From an uncultured Pelagibacteraceae bacterium (GTDB lineage Bacteria > Pseudomonadota > Alphaproteobacteria > Pelagibacterales > Pelagibacteraceae): a stretch of 64,000 nt of DNA. The stretch covers positions 1 through 64,000 of the forward strand of contig CACPEZ010000002.1 in NCBI GenBank assembly GCA_902633125.1, in the 5' to 3' direction. Made by a program: the position numbers and the translations under genes. The notes under the pieces are model-generated. The model was given only the letters and a program-made list of their open reading frames with translations. It ran no database searches and was not told the origin of the DNA. Positions 39,862 to 51,184 of this stretch are shown here, one piece after another (position 1 is the stretch's first letter; each line of letters starts with the position of its first letter).

Positions 39862-41421
39862 CTATTCTAGTTCAATAGTACTTGGTGGTTTAGAAGTCAC
39901 ATCATAAACTACTCTATTTATACCTCGAATATTATTAACTATTTTATTCGATACCATTTGCATAAATGATTTATTAAATTGAAAATAATCTGCTGTCATT
40001 CCATCTTCAGATGTTATTGCTCTGAGTAAACATAAATATTCATATGTTCTATTGTCTCCCATTACACCAACTGTTTTAACAGGTAGTAATGCAGCATAAG
40101 CCTGCCATATCTTATGATATAGATTGTGTTCTCTTAATGCATTTACAAAATAATTATCTGCTTCTTTTAAAATTTTTATTTTTTCTTTTGTAATTATGCC
40201 TGGCATTCTAATTGCTAAACCAGGACCAGGAAAAGGATGTCTAGAAATAATTTCTTTACTTAAATTTAATTCTAGACCTAACATTCTAACTTCATCTTTA
40301 AATAAATACTTCAATGGCTCAACCAGTTTTAATTTCATCCTTTTCGGCAGACCACCTACATTATGATGAGACTTAATTTTTGACGTTTGACTTCCTGTAA
40401 CAGACTTACTTTCAATTAGATCAGGGTATAGAGTTCCTTGAGCTAAAAATTTTACATTTTTTATTTTTTTTGCGTATTTTTCAAAAAGTTTGATAAATAA
40501 ATTTCCAATAATTTTTCTTTTTTTTTCTGGGTCTATTACATTTTTTAATTTACTTATGAATAATTGTTCAGCATTTACATAAATTAAATTCAATTTAAAT
40601 TTTTTTCTAAAAGTATTTACTACTTGTTTTTCTTCATTTTTTCTGAGCAGACCAGTATTAACGAATATACAAGTTAAGTTTTTTCCAATCGCATTACTAA
40701 TTAATTTTGCTACTACACTACTATCTACTCCACCAGATAATGCACAAATTACTTTAGAATTTCCAACTTGTTCTTTAATTTGCTGCATAAGTTTGGATTT
40801 TTGATTTTTTGATGTCCAATTTTTTTTAATTTTACAAATTTTAATTACAAAGTTTTTTAATATTATTTTGCCTTTAACTGTATGAGAAACTTCTGGATGA
40901 AACTGTATGCCATATATTTTTTTTTTTACATTTTCTATCATGCATAATTTCGAATTTGAGGATTTTGCTATAACTTTAAAACCTTTAGGTAATTTAATTA
41001 CCTCATCTCCATGACTCATCCATACATTGGTAGATTTTTTTGAAAAGAAATTTTCAGTTAAAGCGCTTTTTTTTAATTTTGTAACTTTTGCTAACCCAAA
41101 TTCTCTTGATTTTGCTCGTTTTACTTTACCTCCTAATTCTTTAGAGATTATCTGGTGGCCAAAACAAATGCCTAGAATTGGAATATTTGAACTTAATATA
41201 CTTTTATTGAATTTAACTTTTTTATTTTGGTAAACATTTAAGGGACCGCCTGATAAAACGATGCCTTTCACATTTTTTTCTTTTTTGTAGTTTTTAAGTT
41301 TGTTGTGACTTATAATTTCACAAAAAACATTTAATTCTCTTATTTTTCTTGCAATTAATTGTGTAAACTGAGACCCAAAATCGATTATTAAAATTTTATC
41401 TAGATTATTTTCAAGACGCAT
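39862..41421 (-). CDS. guaA: GMP synthase (glutamine-hydrolysing); ORF extends to 41433
   Basis: [56 protein letters not shown]-terminal [17 protein letters not shown]. Confidence 0.96.
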   Translation of the reverse strand: MRLENNLDKILIIDFGSQFTQLIARKIRELNVFCEIISHNKLKNYKKEKNVKGIVLSGGPLNVYQNKKVKFNKSILSSNIPILGICFGHQIISKELGGKVKRAKSREFGLAKVTKLKKSALTENFFSKKSTNVWMSHGDEVIKLPKGFKVIAKSSNSKLCMIENVKKKIYGIQFHPEVSHTVKGKIILKNFVIKICKIKKNWTSKNQKSKLMQQIKEQVGNSKVICALSGGVDSSVVAKLISNAIGKNLTCIFVNTGLLRKNEEKQVVNTFRKKFKLNLIYVNAEQLFISKLKNVIDPEKKRKIIGNLFIKLFEKYAKKIKNVKFLAQGTLYPDLIESKSVTGSQTSKIKSHHNVGGLPKRMKLKLVEPLKYLFKDEVRMLGLELNLSKEIISRHPFPGPGLAIRMPGIITKEKIKILKEADNYFVNALREHNLYHKIWQAYAALLPVKTVGVMGDNRTYEYLCLLRAITSEDGMTADYFQFNKSFMQMVSNKIVNNIRGINRVVYDVTSKPPSTIELE

Positions 41422-41845
41422 CTTTTTTTTCAAACTCTTTTAGGCGTTTGTTAATAGATACGATTTTATCACAAAGGTTCGAGCATATTTTCTTAAAATC
41501 TTCTCTAAGTTCCTCTGCTTTAGAAAAATTAGATCTTTCTAACTCAATATCAATTAATAGATACATTGCCTCTTCATTGTTTGGCTCGAGTAGTAAGACT
41601 GTATTTATATTTTTTTCCAGTTCTGTTTTGTTTTCTTCATTTTTAAATATTTTTGCTAAATATAGATATGACTTTGAGTCTTTGGGATTGTATACAATAT
41701 TTCTTTGAAATAAAAATTTTGAATCTTCATATTTTTCATTTTCATAAAGATTTTTCGCTTCATCAAAAAAATTAACTTTCTCCGCGTTAACATTAAAAAT
41801 TAAAGTAAAAAGTAAAATTATTGCTAAAGTAATTTTTTTTATCAT
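41411..41845 (-). CDS. Exported TPR-repeat protein
   Basis: Signal peptide, TPR-like helical repeats; overlaps the guaB stop and the guaA start. Confidence 0.8.
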   Translation of the reverse strand: MIKKITLAIILLFTLIFNVNAEKVNFFDEAKNLYENEKYEDSKFLFQRNIVYNPKDSKSYLYLAKIFKNEENKTELEKNINTVLLLEPNNEEAMYLLIDIELERSNFSKAEELREDFKKICSNLCDKIVSINKRLKEFEKKDAS

Positions 41846-42906
41846 CTTTTTATTTCGTCTATGTTATGTACCATACTTTCATAAAAACCTGCTTTAGTAA
41901 TTTTGACAAATTTTGGTTTTTTTCTAAGATCTTTAATTCTTTTAGCACCTAAGTATCCCATTGATGATTTTAAACCCCCTACTAGTTGGTAGATTATTTT
42001 TTCAACTGTACCTTTGTATTTAACAAAACCTTCAACACCTTCTGCTACATATTTTGAAGTATCTTTTTGTTTTGATTGAAAATATCTATCTGCTGATCCT
42101 TTATTCATTGCTCCAATAGATCCCATGCCCCTAAAACTTTTAAATAATTTACCACCTCTTTTTATAATTCTACCTGGAGCCTGATCTGTTCCAGCAAATA
42201 ATGATCCAATCATCACCGCATCTGCTCCTGCTGCGAGTGCTTTTGCAATATCCCCAGAAAATTTGATACCTCCATCAGCTATTAATGTTGTTTTACTTTT
42301 GCCCATCCCCTTTTTTACATCTAAAATTGCACTTAACTGTGGAACTCCTATCCCCGCAACTAATCTTGTAGTGCATATAGATCCTGGTCCAATTCCAACT
42401 TTTATAATATCTACTCCTTGCTTAATCAGAAATTTAGCTGCTTCTGCTGTAGCAATATTACCTGCACATAAAGCTGTTCTAGTTGGTTTAATTTGTTTAA
42501 TTTTTTTTATTATTTCAGCTACTTTTTTTGTGTGGCCATGAGCTGTATCTACAACAATTAAATCAATATTTTCTTTTAAAATCTTTTGAGCTCTTATGTG
42601 TTCGTTTAAACTTGCACCAACAGCTGCACCAACTAACATTTTTTTTGCTTTTACTTTTCTTATTTCTTTTATCTGATCATTTATTGATAAATTTCTATGT
42701 ATAACACCTATTCCACCCTTTTTACCGATTGAAATAGCCATATTAGACTCTGTTACAGTATCCATTGCTGAAGTTAGAAGAGGTATAGAAATATTTAAGT
42801 GTTTTGATAATTTAACTTCTGTCTTTACTTCTGAAGGTAAAATTTCAGAATAATTTGGTGCTAAAGTTACATCATCGAAAGTGAGCGCTTCTTTGATAGG
42901 ATCCAT
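41842..42906 (-). CDS. guaB: IMP dehydrogenase lacking CBS domains
   Basis: EALTFDDVTLAPNYSEILPSEV, GIGPGSICTTRLVAGIGVPQ catalytic Cys loop, 354 aa; the catalytic barrel runs through where the CBS pair normally inserts. Confidence 0.93.
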   Translation of the reverse strand: MDPIKEALTFDDVTLAPNYSEILPSEVKTEVKLSKHLNISIPLLTSAMDTVTESNMAISIGKKGGIGVIHRNLSINDQIKEIRKVKAKKMLVGAAVGASLNEHIRAQKILKENIDLIVVDTAHGHTKKVAEIIKKIKQIKPTRTALCAGNIATAEAAKFLIKQGVDIIKVGIGPGSICTTRLVAGIGVPQLSAILDVKKGMGKSKTTLIADGGIKFSGDIAKALAAGADAVMIGSLFAGTDQAPGRIIKRGGKLFKSFRGMGSIGAMNKGSADRYFQSKQKDTSKYVAEGVEGFVKYKGTVEKIIYQLVGGLKSSMGYLGAKRIKDLRKKPKFVKITKAGFYESMVHNIDEIKR

Positions 42907-42943
42907 GTCCTTATATAAACGATTCTTAAAAAAATGAAAGTAT

Positions 42944-43555
42944 CTATCTTAAATTTTTGCAGATTAAAAAACTTTCTTTAGAGTCTTTTCTGCTTGCTGG
43001 AGGCTTATACACATTAAATTTTACAAAATTTTTTTTTGAAAATGCAATTATCTCATTAAATGAAGTTCCCATAAATAATTTTGAGACAAAATAGCCATTT
43101 GGCTTCATCATTTTTGTAGCGAAATCCAAAGCTTCTAAAACTAATTCTCCAGTTACCATAGAGTCTAGATTTTTATTTCCCGTAGTATTGACTGCCATAT
43201 CTGAAATAATTAGGTCAATTTTTCCACCAAAATAATTATTAATTTTATTTTGTTGCTCAGTATCTGTAAAATCTCCTTTTAAAATTTTTACATTCTTTAT
43301 TTCTTCTATTTCTTTTAAATCTATTGCTAAATGCTTATAACATTTTAAATTACTTGATATATATTGAGACCAACTTCCAGGAGCAGCTCCAAGATCTATT
43401 ACTGATATATTATTTTTTAAAAATTTAAATTTTTCGTTAATTTCTTTTAATTTGTAAACGGCTCTTGATCTATATCCTTCAACTTTTGATTGTCTAACGT
43501 AAATATCTCTTCTCTGCTTATTAATCCAATTTTTTGAGATTTTATTTTTTTTCAA
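42944..43555 (-). CDS. rlmE: 23S rRNA (uridine-2'-O-) methyltransferase
   Basis: RSRAVYKLKEINEKF, VIDLGAAPGSWSQYIS, DLIISDMAVNTTGN. Confidence 0.93.
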   Translation of the reverse strand: MKKNKISKNWINKQRRDIYVRQSKVEGYRSRAVYKLKEINEKFKFLKNNISVIDLGAAPGSWSQYISSNLKCYKHLAIDLKEIEEIKNVKILKGDFTDTEQQNKINNYFGGKIDLIISDMAVNTTGNKNLDSMVTGELVLEALDFATKMMKPNGYFVSKLFMGTSFNEIIAFSKKNFVKFNVYKPPASRKDSKESFLICKNLR

Positions 43556-44466
43556 TTAGTTTTGAACCTTAAAGATTTTGAGATTTTATTATTATCCAAA
43601 GTATTTAATTCTATCTCTAGATTTTTCTCATTTCTCATATCTTTATCATTTACTTTAATACCACTAGCCAAATGTATAATTCCAATTTTATGATTTGGTA
43701 AAAAAGGTTCCACGAAAATTTTATTCTTTTCATCAAACTTTGGAAGTAAGTTGCTAGCTAACCAGTTGCAATTATGAGGAAGAAATTCAACATCTACATT
43801 ATCAATATATACGCATATATTTATTGCTAGTTGCTCTGAACCAAATATTTGGCCATGACTAAGAGTAGTTTTTAAATTTTTTTGCCAAACATTCCAACAA
43901 TTAGAGTCTTTTTCTAATGAGAAAACACCAATATTAATATGCGGAGCAAATGCTAACTTTCTTGCTTTATTAATATCAATTTTAGATTTAATAGCATGCT
44001 TAAAATTTTGAGATTTTATAATAGCTAATTTTCCAAACAACCAATTAACGTTACTTAATATTCTATATCCAGGTGTCATAGTCTGGGTAATGCCTAGTTT
44101 GCCATTATCACAAGCCTTAAAATATAAGTCTATTGAACTCCAATCTTGAACCCAAGCATCACAATCAATCCACAGATATTTTTTATAGTTAGGAAAATAT
44201 TTTGGAAGAAATGCTCTTGATACCTGACTTTTTAGCCATTCTTTACCTTTAACTTTAGATTGTGGAACCTCAATATCCCATTCAGCTTTTTTGATCTCAT
44301 CTACTTTATTTTTTAGAAGAGCAGTTTGCTCCTCTGTTAAACCTGCATCAAGTATACAAATAGCAACCTTTTCACTGTGATTGAATTGTTTAATAGAGTC
44401 TATTAATTCATTTAGCAATTCATAGTAATTAGAATCTGCTAGAGAAATAATTGCATTCTCTTTCAT
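43552..44466 (-). CDS. Nucleotide-diphospho-sugar transferase-like glycosyltransferase
   Basis: YKKYLWIDCDAWVQDWSSIDLYFKA (DxD-like), INIGVFSLEKDS. Confidence 0.7.
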   Translation of the reverse strand: MKENAIISLADSNYYELLNELIDSIKQFNHSEKVAICILDAGLTEEQTALLKNKVDEIKKAEWDIEVPQSKVKGKEWLKSQVSRAFLPKYFPNYKKYLWIDCDAWVQDWSSIDLYFKACDNGKLGITQTMTPGYRILSNVNWLFGKLAIIKSQNFKHAIKSKIDINKARKLAFAPHINIGVFSLEKDSNCWNVWQKNLKTTLSHGQIFGSEQLAINICVYIDNVDVEFLPHNCNWLASNLLPKFDEKNKIFVEPFLPNHKIGIIHLASGIKVNDKDMRNEKNLEIELNTLDNNKISKSLRFKTN

Positions 44467-45263
44467 TACAAAATATCTTCGTGATGATCAACGCTATCAT
44501 CTTTTTCTTTATTTTGTTTTTTCAAAAATAGGTAATGGATTGAGCTTGCTGGAATCATTAGTAAATAAATAATTCCTGAAATTATAATTGTATTAAAGGT
44601 ATATATTAGCAACAAACCAAAATATAAAATTATTCCAAATAGAAGAAATATTGAAGTACTTCTTGGAACTACGATTCTTTTTAAAGAATATGTGGGAATT
44701 TTACTTATCAAAAGTACAGAAATAATAATGAATAAAGATGGAACAATTATATTTTTATTAATAGTTATAAACTGAACCTCACTAAAACTATAAATCAATG
44801 GCATTAAAACTAATACTCCTCCTGCTGGGGATGGAATACCTTCAAAAAAATTATCTCTCCATGAAGGTTCACCTCCTGTTGAAACATTAAATCTTGCAAG
44901 TCTTAAGGCAACACAAACCACATATATTAAAGATATTAACCAACCAAATCTGCCGATATTATCTAGCGCCCAGAAATACATTATGAATGCTGGTGCTACT
45001 CCAAAACTAATTACATCCGTTAATGAGTCTAATTCTTTTCCAACTTTTGATGTGGCTTTAATTAATCTTGCAATTCTTCCATCTAAACCATCAATGATTG
45101 CGGCAATTAAAACTGCAATAACGGATAATTCAAATTTTCCATCAAATGCAAATTTAATTGAAGTTAAGCCAATACACACTCCAACTAGTGTCATAATATT
45201 TGGCAAAATAACTCTTGAATTTTTATTTGAAACTAATCTTATATTCTTTTTTGGATTTTCCAT
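44466..45263 (-). CDS. pssA: CDP-diacylglycerol-serine O-phosphatidyltransferase
   Basis: AAIIDGLDGRIARLIKATSKVGKELDSLTDVISFGVAPA (CDP-alcohol phosphatidyltransferase motif). Confidence 0.95.
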   Translation of the reverse strand: MENPKKNIRLVSNKNSRVILPNIMTLVGVCIGLTSIKFAFDGKFELSVIAVLIAAIIDGLDGRIARLIKATSKVGKELDSLTDVISFGVAPAFIMYFWALDNIGRFGWLISLIYVVCVALRLARFNVSTGGEPSWRDNFFEGIPSPAGGVLVLMPLIYSFSEVQFITINKNIIVPSLFIIISVLLISKIPTYSLKRIVVPRSTSIFLLFGIILYFGLLLIYTFNTIIISGIIYLLMIPASSIHYLFLKKQNKEKDDSVDHHEDIL

Positions 45264-45911
45264 TTATCTTTTGGCTATCAATGTTTCTCCAGCAACTGCT
45301 CTTTGATTAACTTTTACTAATGGTTCATAGTTTTCAAAATATAAATCTGCTCTACTTCCGAATCTAATCATCCCTATTCTAGATCCTTGATCAACATTTT
45401 CTTCAACAGAGGTATCAGTTACTATTCTCCGTGCAACCAGTCCTGCTATTTGAACTACAATTATATCTTCTCCGTGAGAATTTTTAATTTTATAATAATT
45501 TCTTTCGTTATCCTCGCTTGCTTTATCAAGAGATGCATTAATAAATTTTCCTGGTTTATATAAAATTTCTTCAATTTTTCCTGAACATGGAGATCTATTC
45601 ACATGACAGTCAAATACATTCATAAATATACTTACTTTTTTAAATTTTTTATTTTCAAGTCCCAATTCTTTTGGTCCGTTTGTATCTAAAACTTGTAAAA
45701 CCAATCCGTCAGCAGGACTTGTTAAATAGTTCTCATCATTTATTGGAATTCTCTCTGGATCTCTAAAAAAATAATAACACCAAATACTTAAAACCAAACC
45801 TATGAAACCTAAAAAACCATGAATGAAATATAGAATGATCGTTGCTACAACGAAAATTACTATAAATTTATAGCCTTCGTTATGAATCTTTGGAAAAATT
45901 TTGTCTATCAT
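45264..45911 (-). CDS. psd: Phosphatidylserine decarboxylase
   Basis: YFFRDPERIPINDENYLTSPADGLVLQV, FMNVFDCHVNRSPCSGKI, GMIRFGSRADLY processing motif. Confidence 0.95.
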   Translation of the reverse strand: MIDKIFPKIHNEGYKFIVIFVVATIILYFIHGFLGFIGLVLSIWCYYFFRDPERIPINDENYLTSPADGLVLQVLDTNGPKELGLENKKFKKVSIFMNVFDCHVNRSPCSGKIEEILYKPGKFINASLDKASEDNERNYYKIKNSHGEDIIVVQIAGLVARRIVTDTSVEENVDQGSRIGMIRFGSRADLYFENYEPLVKVNQRAVAGETLIAKR

Positions 45912-45985
45912 AATCGTTCAATTGATAATTCTGGATTAATATGTATATAAAAAGTATAAATTCAATTATTAAGATACATCAAAAA

Positions 45986-47200
45986 ATGAGCAAAATTAAG
46001 GTAAAAAATCCCATTGTCGAGCTAGACGGCGATGAAATGACAAGAGTAATTTGGGAATTCATCAAAAACAAATTAATTCTACCTTATTTAGATTTAGGCA
46101 TTGAGTATTACGATCTAGGAATGAAAAGCAGGGATGATACAGATGACAAAATTACTATCGACTGTGCTAATGCAATTAAAAAGAATGGAGTAGGTATCAA
46201 ATGCGCAACTATTACTCCAGACGAGGCGAGAGTTGAAGAATTTAAATTAAAGAAAATGTGGAGATCACCGAATGGAACAATAAGAAATATTATTGGAGGA
46301 ACAGTATTTAGAGAGCCAATAATTTGTAAAAATATTCCTAAACTTGTCCCATCTTGGACAGATCCATTAATTATTGGAAGGCATGCTTTTGGTGATCAAT
46401 ACAGAGCTACAGATTTTTTAGTTCCAGGAAAAGGTAAATTAGAAGTCAAATGGACATCGGAAGATGGAAGCGATGAAAAGAAATATGAAGTATTTAATTT
46501 TCCAGGACCAGGTATTGCTCTTTCAATGTATAATTTAGATAAATCAATAGAGGACTTTGCAAGATCATGTTTCAATTACGGCCTAATAAAAAAATGGCCT
46601 GTATATTTATCAACAAAGAATACCATACTAAAAAAATATGATGGTAGATTTAAAGATATATTTCAAGATATTTTTGAAAAAGATTTTAAATCAGAATTTG
46701 AAAAAAATAATATAACTTATGAACACAGGTTAATCGATGATATGGTTGCTTGTGCTATGAAGTGGAATGGTAAATATATCTGGGCTTGTAAAAATTATGA
46801 TGGTGATGTTCAGTCAGACACTGTTGCTCAAGGTTATGGCTCATTAGGTTTAATGACTAGCGTTTTGTTGGCACCTGATGGCAGAACAATGGAAGCTGAA
46901 GCAGCTCATGGAACTGTAACTCGACATTTTAGAATGCATCAGCAAGGTAAAGAAACATCAACTAATCCAATTGCATCTATATTTGCGTGGACAAGAGGTT
47001 TGGCGCACAGAGGAAAGTTAGATAGCAATGATGAATTAATTAAATTTGCTAAAATACTTGAAGAAGTATGTGTAAATTCAGTTGAAACAGGTTCAATGAC
47101 TAAAGATTTAGCTATACTAATTGGTCCTTCTACAAAATATTTAACAACTAACCAGTTTTTAGATGTAATTGATGGAAGTTTAAAACAAAAATTAAATTAA
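45986..47200 (+). CDS. icd: NADP-dependent isocitrate dehydrogenase (start at MSKIKVKNP)
   Basis: [52 protein letters not shown]. Confidence 0.96.
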   Translation: MSKIKVKNPIVELDGDEMTRVIWEFIKNKLILPYLDLGIEYYDLGMKSRDDTDDKITIDCANAIKKNGVGIKCATITPDEARVEEFKLKKMWRSPNGTIRNIIGGTVFREPIICKNIPKLVPSWTDPLIIGRHAFGDQYRATDFLVPGKGKLEVKWTSEDGSDEKKYEVFNFPGPGIALSMYNLDKSIEDFARSCFNYGLIKKWPVYLSTKNTILKKYDGRFKDIFQDIFEKDFKSEFEKNNITYEHRLIDDMVACAMKWNGKYIWACKNYDGDVQSDTVAQGYGSLGLMTSVLLAPDGRTMEAEAAHGTVTRHFRMHQQGKETSTNPIASIFAWTRGLAHRGKLDSNDELIKFAKILEEVCVNSVETGSMTKDLAILIGPSTKYLTTNQFLDVIDGSLKQKLN

Positions 47201-49855
47201 CGTCTTTAGTTTTTTTAAAGCTTCATCGATTTTATTTGAGTCTTGGCCTCCAGCCTGTGCGAAGTCTTTACGACCTCCACCGCCCTTTCCGCCAATAATT
47301 TCAGATCCTAATTTTGCAAATTTAACTGCATCGTACTTGTTTATTAAATTTTCAGTTACACCTACCGCAAGACCAACTTTCTCATCCTTATTTGCAAATA
47401 CTACTACTATTCCATCACCTAATTCTTTTTTACCTGCATCAACTAGTTTTCTTAGGTCTTTTGGAGATAGGTCTTGAACTTTTTGTAATCTAACTTGAGT
47501 GCCATTTATGTTTTCGTCTTTAATTATGTTTTTTGTTTTATCAGCTAAAACTAATTGAACATTTAATTGCTCTAGTTGTTTATTGAGGTCTTTAATTAAT
47601 CCTTTCGTATCTTTATTTTCTAGATTTGGTTTTCCGCCTAATTTAATAATTTGTGCAGACACTTCTTTAATACTGTCTTCATCCTTTTGTGCAGAAAGGT
47701 TTGACATTTTTTCCTTATTTTTTAAGAATATTTCGAGTTGTTTGTCCCTTAAAGCTTCAACCCTTCTAACTCCAGCAGCTATTGAGGATTGGCTAACAGT
47801 TTTAAATTTTCCAATATCACCTGTATTTTTTACATGAGTTCCACCACATAATTCTGTTGAAAAATAAGAGTTATTTTCCGCTCCCATAGAAACTACTCTC
47901 ACTTCTTCTCCATATTTTTCACCAAAAAAAGCTAAAGCACCTTTTTCAATGGCAGCTTTTGGTGTCATAATTCTCGTAGTTACATCAGTTTTGTTTTGCA
48001 CGTATTCATTAACTAATTTATCAATAATTGTTAGCTCATCCTCTGTAATTGGTTTCATATGACTAAAATCAAATCTTAGTCTATCAGGCGCAACTAAAGA
48101 TCCTTTTTGCATAACGTGTTTTCCCAATGTTCTTCTCAAAGACTCGTGCAATAAATGAGTTGCAGAATGATAAGCCTTAAGATTGTTACGTCTTTCAATA
48201 TCTATTTTCATTTCTACAACGTCTTTAATCTTAATCTCACCAGATTTTAGAATTCCATGATGTATAAACAGATCTCCAAGTTTTTTTTGAGTATCTGTAA
48301 CCTCAAATACTGAATTACCAGATACTATTGTTCCTTGATCTCCAACTTGTCCACCAGACTCTCCATAAAAAGGGGTTTGATTAGTAATAATTATCCCTTC
48401 CTCACCATTTGAAATTTTTTGTGCTTTTTTATTATTTTTAATTATTGATAACACCACTCCTTCTGATTGGTTAAACTCATATCCAAGAAACTCTGTAGGT
48501 CCTATTTTATCTTTTATACCAAACCAGATTTCTTCTTCAGAGGCATCTCCAGAACCTTTCCAGTTTTGTTTTGCAAGTTCTTTGCTCTTTTTCATTAGTT
48601 CATCAAATTTATTTTGATCAACAGTCAAAGATTTATTTTTTAAAATATCTTCAGTTAAGTCTAGTGGGAAACCGTAAGTATCATATAATTTAAACGCTAC
48701 TTCACCTGGTAAAACTTTTTTAATTTTTGAAATTTCATCATTCAAAATTTTTATTCCTCTATCAAGTAATACTAAAAATTTTTCTTCTTCCATTTTTAAT
48801 GTTTCTTTAATTAAAGTTTCTGATCTTTCTAATTCAGGATAATTTCCTTTCATTTCATCTTTCAATGTATCAAAGATTTTATTGAAAACTGGTTCTTTAG
48901 AACCCAGCAAATGAGAATGTCTCATTCCTCTTCTCATTATTCTTCTAAGAACATAACCTCTACCTTCATTTGAGGGTAATACTCCTTCTGCAAGAAGAAA
49001 TGAGCTAGCTCTTAGGTGATCTGCAATTACTCTAAAGCTTGATAAATTATTTTCATCTTGTTTTACATTTGTAAATTCAGAAATCGAACTAATTAATTTT
49101 TTAAAATGATCTGTTTCATAATTATCATGTGTGCCCTGAAGTAATGCTGCAATTCTTTCTAAGCCCATTCCAGTATCTACAGAAGGTTTTGGAAGATTAA
49201 TTCTTTTATTTTTTGCAACTTGCTCAAATTGCATGAAGACTAAATTCCATATCTCAATATATCTATCGCCATCCTCATCTTTGGTTCCGGGTAAACCACC
49301 TTTTAAATGATCTCCATGATCATAAAATATCTCTGAACAAGGTCCGCAAGGGCCCGTTTCGCCCATTGACCAAAAGTTATCTGAAGTTGCTATCCTAATA
49401 ATTCTATCGTCGCTAAAACCCGCTATTTTCTTCCAAAAATTGAAGGCTTCATCGTCTTCATGAAATACTGTTACATATAATCTATCTTTATTTAATCCAA
49501 AATCTTTAGTAATTAAATTCCAAGCAAGTTCAATTCCTCTTTCCTTGAAATAATCTCCAAAAGAAAAATTCCCAAGCATTTCAAAAAATGTATGGTGTCT
49601 TGGAGTGTAGCCAACGTTTTCAAGATCGTTATGTTTACCTCCTGCTCTTACACATTTTTGAGAAGTGGTAGCTCTTTGATAATCCCTTTTTTCTAATCCG
49701 GTAAAAACATTTTTAAACTGGACCATGCCTGAATTTGCAAACATTAGTGTTGGATCATTATTTGGAACCAAATTGCTAGAATCAACTATCTTGTGATCAT
49801 TTTTTTCGAAATAATCTAAAAAAGTTGATCTGATCTCGTTTAATGTTTTTGCCAT
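47192..49855 (-). CDS. alaS: Alanyl-tRNA synthetase
   Basis: [69 protein letters not shown]. Confidence 0.97.
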   Translation of the reverse strand: MAKTLNEIRSTFLDYFEKNDHKIVDSSNLVPNNDPTLMFANSGMVQFKNVFTGLEKRDYQRATTSQKCVRAGGKHNDLENVGYTPRHHTFFEMLGNFSFGDYFKERGIELAWNLITKDFGLNKDRLYVTVFHEDDEAFNFWKKIAGFSDDRIIRIATSDNFWSMGETGPCGPCSEIFYDHGDHLKGGLPGTKDEDGDRYIEIWNLVFMQFEQVAKNKRINLPKPSVDTGMGLERIAALLQGTHDNYETDHFKKLISSISEFTNVKQDENNLSSFRVIADHLRASSFLLAEGVLPSNEGRGYVLRRIMRRGMRHSHLLGSKEPVFNKIFDTLKDEMKGNYPELERSETLIKETLKMEEEKFLVLLDRGIKILNDEISKIKKVLPGEVAFKLYDTYGFPLDLTEDILKNKSLTVDQNKFDELMKKSKELAKQNWKGSGDASEEEIWFGIKDKIGPTEFLGYEFNQSEGVVLSIIKNNKKAQKISNGEEGIIITNQTPFYGESGGQVGDQGTIVSGNSVFEVTDTQKKLGDLFIHHGILKSGEIKIKDVVEMKIDIERRNNLKAYHSATHLLHESLRRTLGKHVMQKGSLVAPDRLRFDFSHMKPITEDELTIIDKLVNEYVQNKTDVTTRIMTPKAAIEKGALAFFGEKYGEEVRVVSMGAENNSYFSTELCGGTHVKNTGDIGKFKTVSQSSIAAGVRRVEALRDKQLEIFLKNKEKMSNLSAQKDEDSIKEVSAQIIKLGGKPNLENKDTKGLIKDLNKQLEQLNVQLVLADKTKNIIKDENINGTQVRLQKVQDLSPKDLRKLVDAGKKELGDGIVVVFANKDEKVGLAVGVTENLINKYDAVKFAKLGSEIIGGKGGGGRKDFAQAGGQDSNKIDEALKKLKTLI

Positions 49856-49904
49856 ATTTTGTTAAAATACAGCTTTTTCTATTGATGTCTACACCTCTGA
49901 AGGG

Positions 49905-49933
49905 AAAAAAGGCGCCCTTTCGAGCGCCTTTTT
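49905..49933 (-). terminator. Rho-independent terminator of recA
   Basis: AAAAAGGCGC-cctttcga-GCGCCTTTTT between the recA stop and the alaS start. Confidence 0.88.
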
Positions 49934-49952
49934 AATAACTAAAAGTTATCTG

Positions 49953-51077
49953 CTAATTTTTTTTAGTAGGAATTTCTTCTTCTTTTTTTTGAGCCTCTAC
50001 TTTTTCCTCGCTTAATGGATTTCCCTCAATTTTCTTTGAGATCACACCAGCCTTTTCTCTGATTGCCATTTCAATTTCAGCGGCGGCTTTAGGATTTTGT
50101 TCAAGGTAAAGTTTCGCATTTTCTCTACCTTGACCAATTTTTTCACCTTTATAAGCGTACCAAGCTCCAGATTTCTCAACGATATCTGCTTTGGCACCTA
50201 GGTCTATTAGTTCCCCTACTTTACTAATTCCTTTTCCATACATTAAGTCAAACTCAACAACTTTAAATGGTGGAGCAACTTTATTTTTCACAACTTTAAC
50301 TCTTGTTGTGTTACCAACGATATTATCTTTATCTTTGATTGCTCCAATTCTTCTAATGTCCATTCTAACTGATGAGTAGAATTTTAAAGAATTTCCGCCT
50401 GATGTTGTTTCTGGGCTTCCAAACATAACACCAATTTTCATTCTAATTTGGTTAATGAAAATAACCATTGTATTAGTTCGTGAAATTGAGCCTGTTAATT
50501 TCCTCAATGCTTGAGACATCAATCTAGCTTGCAAACCAACATGAGTATCACCCATATCGCCTTCAATTTCAGCTCTTGGCGTTAATGCAGCTACAGAGTC
50601 CACAACAAGAACTGACATTGAGCCAGATTTAATTAATGTATCAGTAATTTCTAAAGCTTGTTCACCTGTGTCTGGTTGAGAAATTAGTAACTCTTCAGTA
50701 TTTACACCTAATTTCTTTGCATACACTGGGTCTAAAGCATGTTCTGCATCAACAAAACCACAAATTCCACCTGCCTTCTGTGCTTCTGCAACTACTTGTA
50801 ATGCTAAAGTAGTTTTTCCTGAAGACTCTGGTCCGTAAATTTCAATAATTCTTCCTTTTGGTAATCCACCAATTCCTAAAGCAAGATCTAAGCTTAAAGA
50901 TCCAGTTGAGATAGACTCAACATCCATAGCTTTTTGTTCACCAAGCTTCATTACTGAACCTTTTCCGAAGCTATCTGTAATTTGGCTGATTGCTGCGTCT
51001 AATGCTTTATTTTTCTCTTTGTTTTCCAATTCTTTATCTTTTGCGGTTTTCACCACTTTTAGGTTATTTTTAGTCAT
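49953..51077 (-). CDS. recA: Recombinase RecA
   Basis: [59 protein letters not shown]. Confidence 0.98.
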   Translation of the reverse strand: MTKNNLKVVKTAKDKELENKEKNKALDAAISQITDSFGKGSVMKLGEQKAMDVESISTGSLSLDLALGIGGLPKGRIIEIYGPESSGKTTLALQVVAEAQKAGGICGFVDAEHALDPVYAKKLGVNTEELLISQPDTGEQALEITDTLIKSGSMSVLVVDSVAALTPRAEIEGDMGDTHVGLQARLMSQALRKLTGSISRTNTMVIFINQIRMKIGVMFGSPETTSGGNSLKFYSSVRMDIRRIGAIKDKDNIVGNTTRVKVVKNKVAPPFKVVEFDLMYGKGISKVGELIDLGAKADIVEKSGAWYAYKGEKIGQGRENAKLYLEQNPKAAAEIEMAIREKAGVISKKIEGNPLSEEKVEAQKKEEEIPTKKN

Positions 51078-51184
51078 TTTTTGCCTCTTTTTTTGCTTTT
51101 TTTAACACTCGAATCATGGACTTAAATGTACACATTTTGTTCTCATTGGCAATATATTTCTCAAAATAGCTTAAAATCGTTAAA

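Noticed and set aside
47583-47837. 84-aa plus-strand ORF and similar ones at 42263-42541, 44983-45306, 50191-50379 and 52751-53026
   Set aside because: All antisense to clear housekeeping genes (alaS, guaB, pssA, recA, glycerate kinase)
51078-51184. Possible SOS box upstream of recA (TTTTGTTCTCATTGGCAAT)
   Set aside because: Only one GTTC half-site; no second half-site at N7 spacing on either strand
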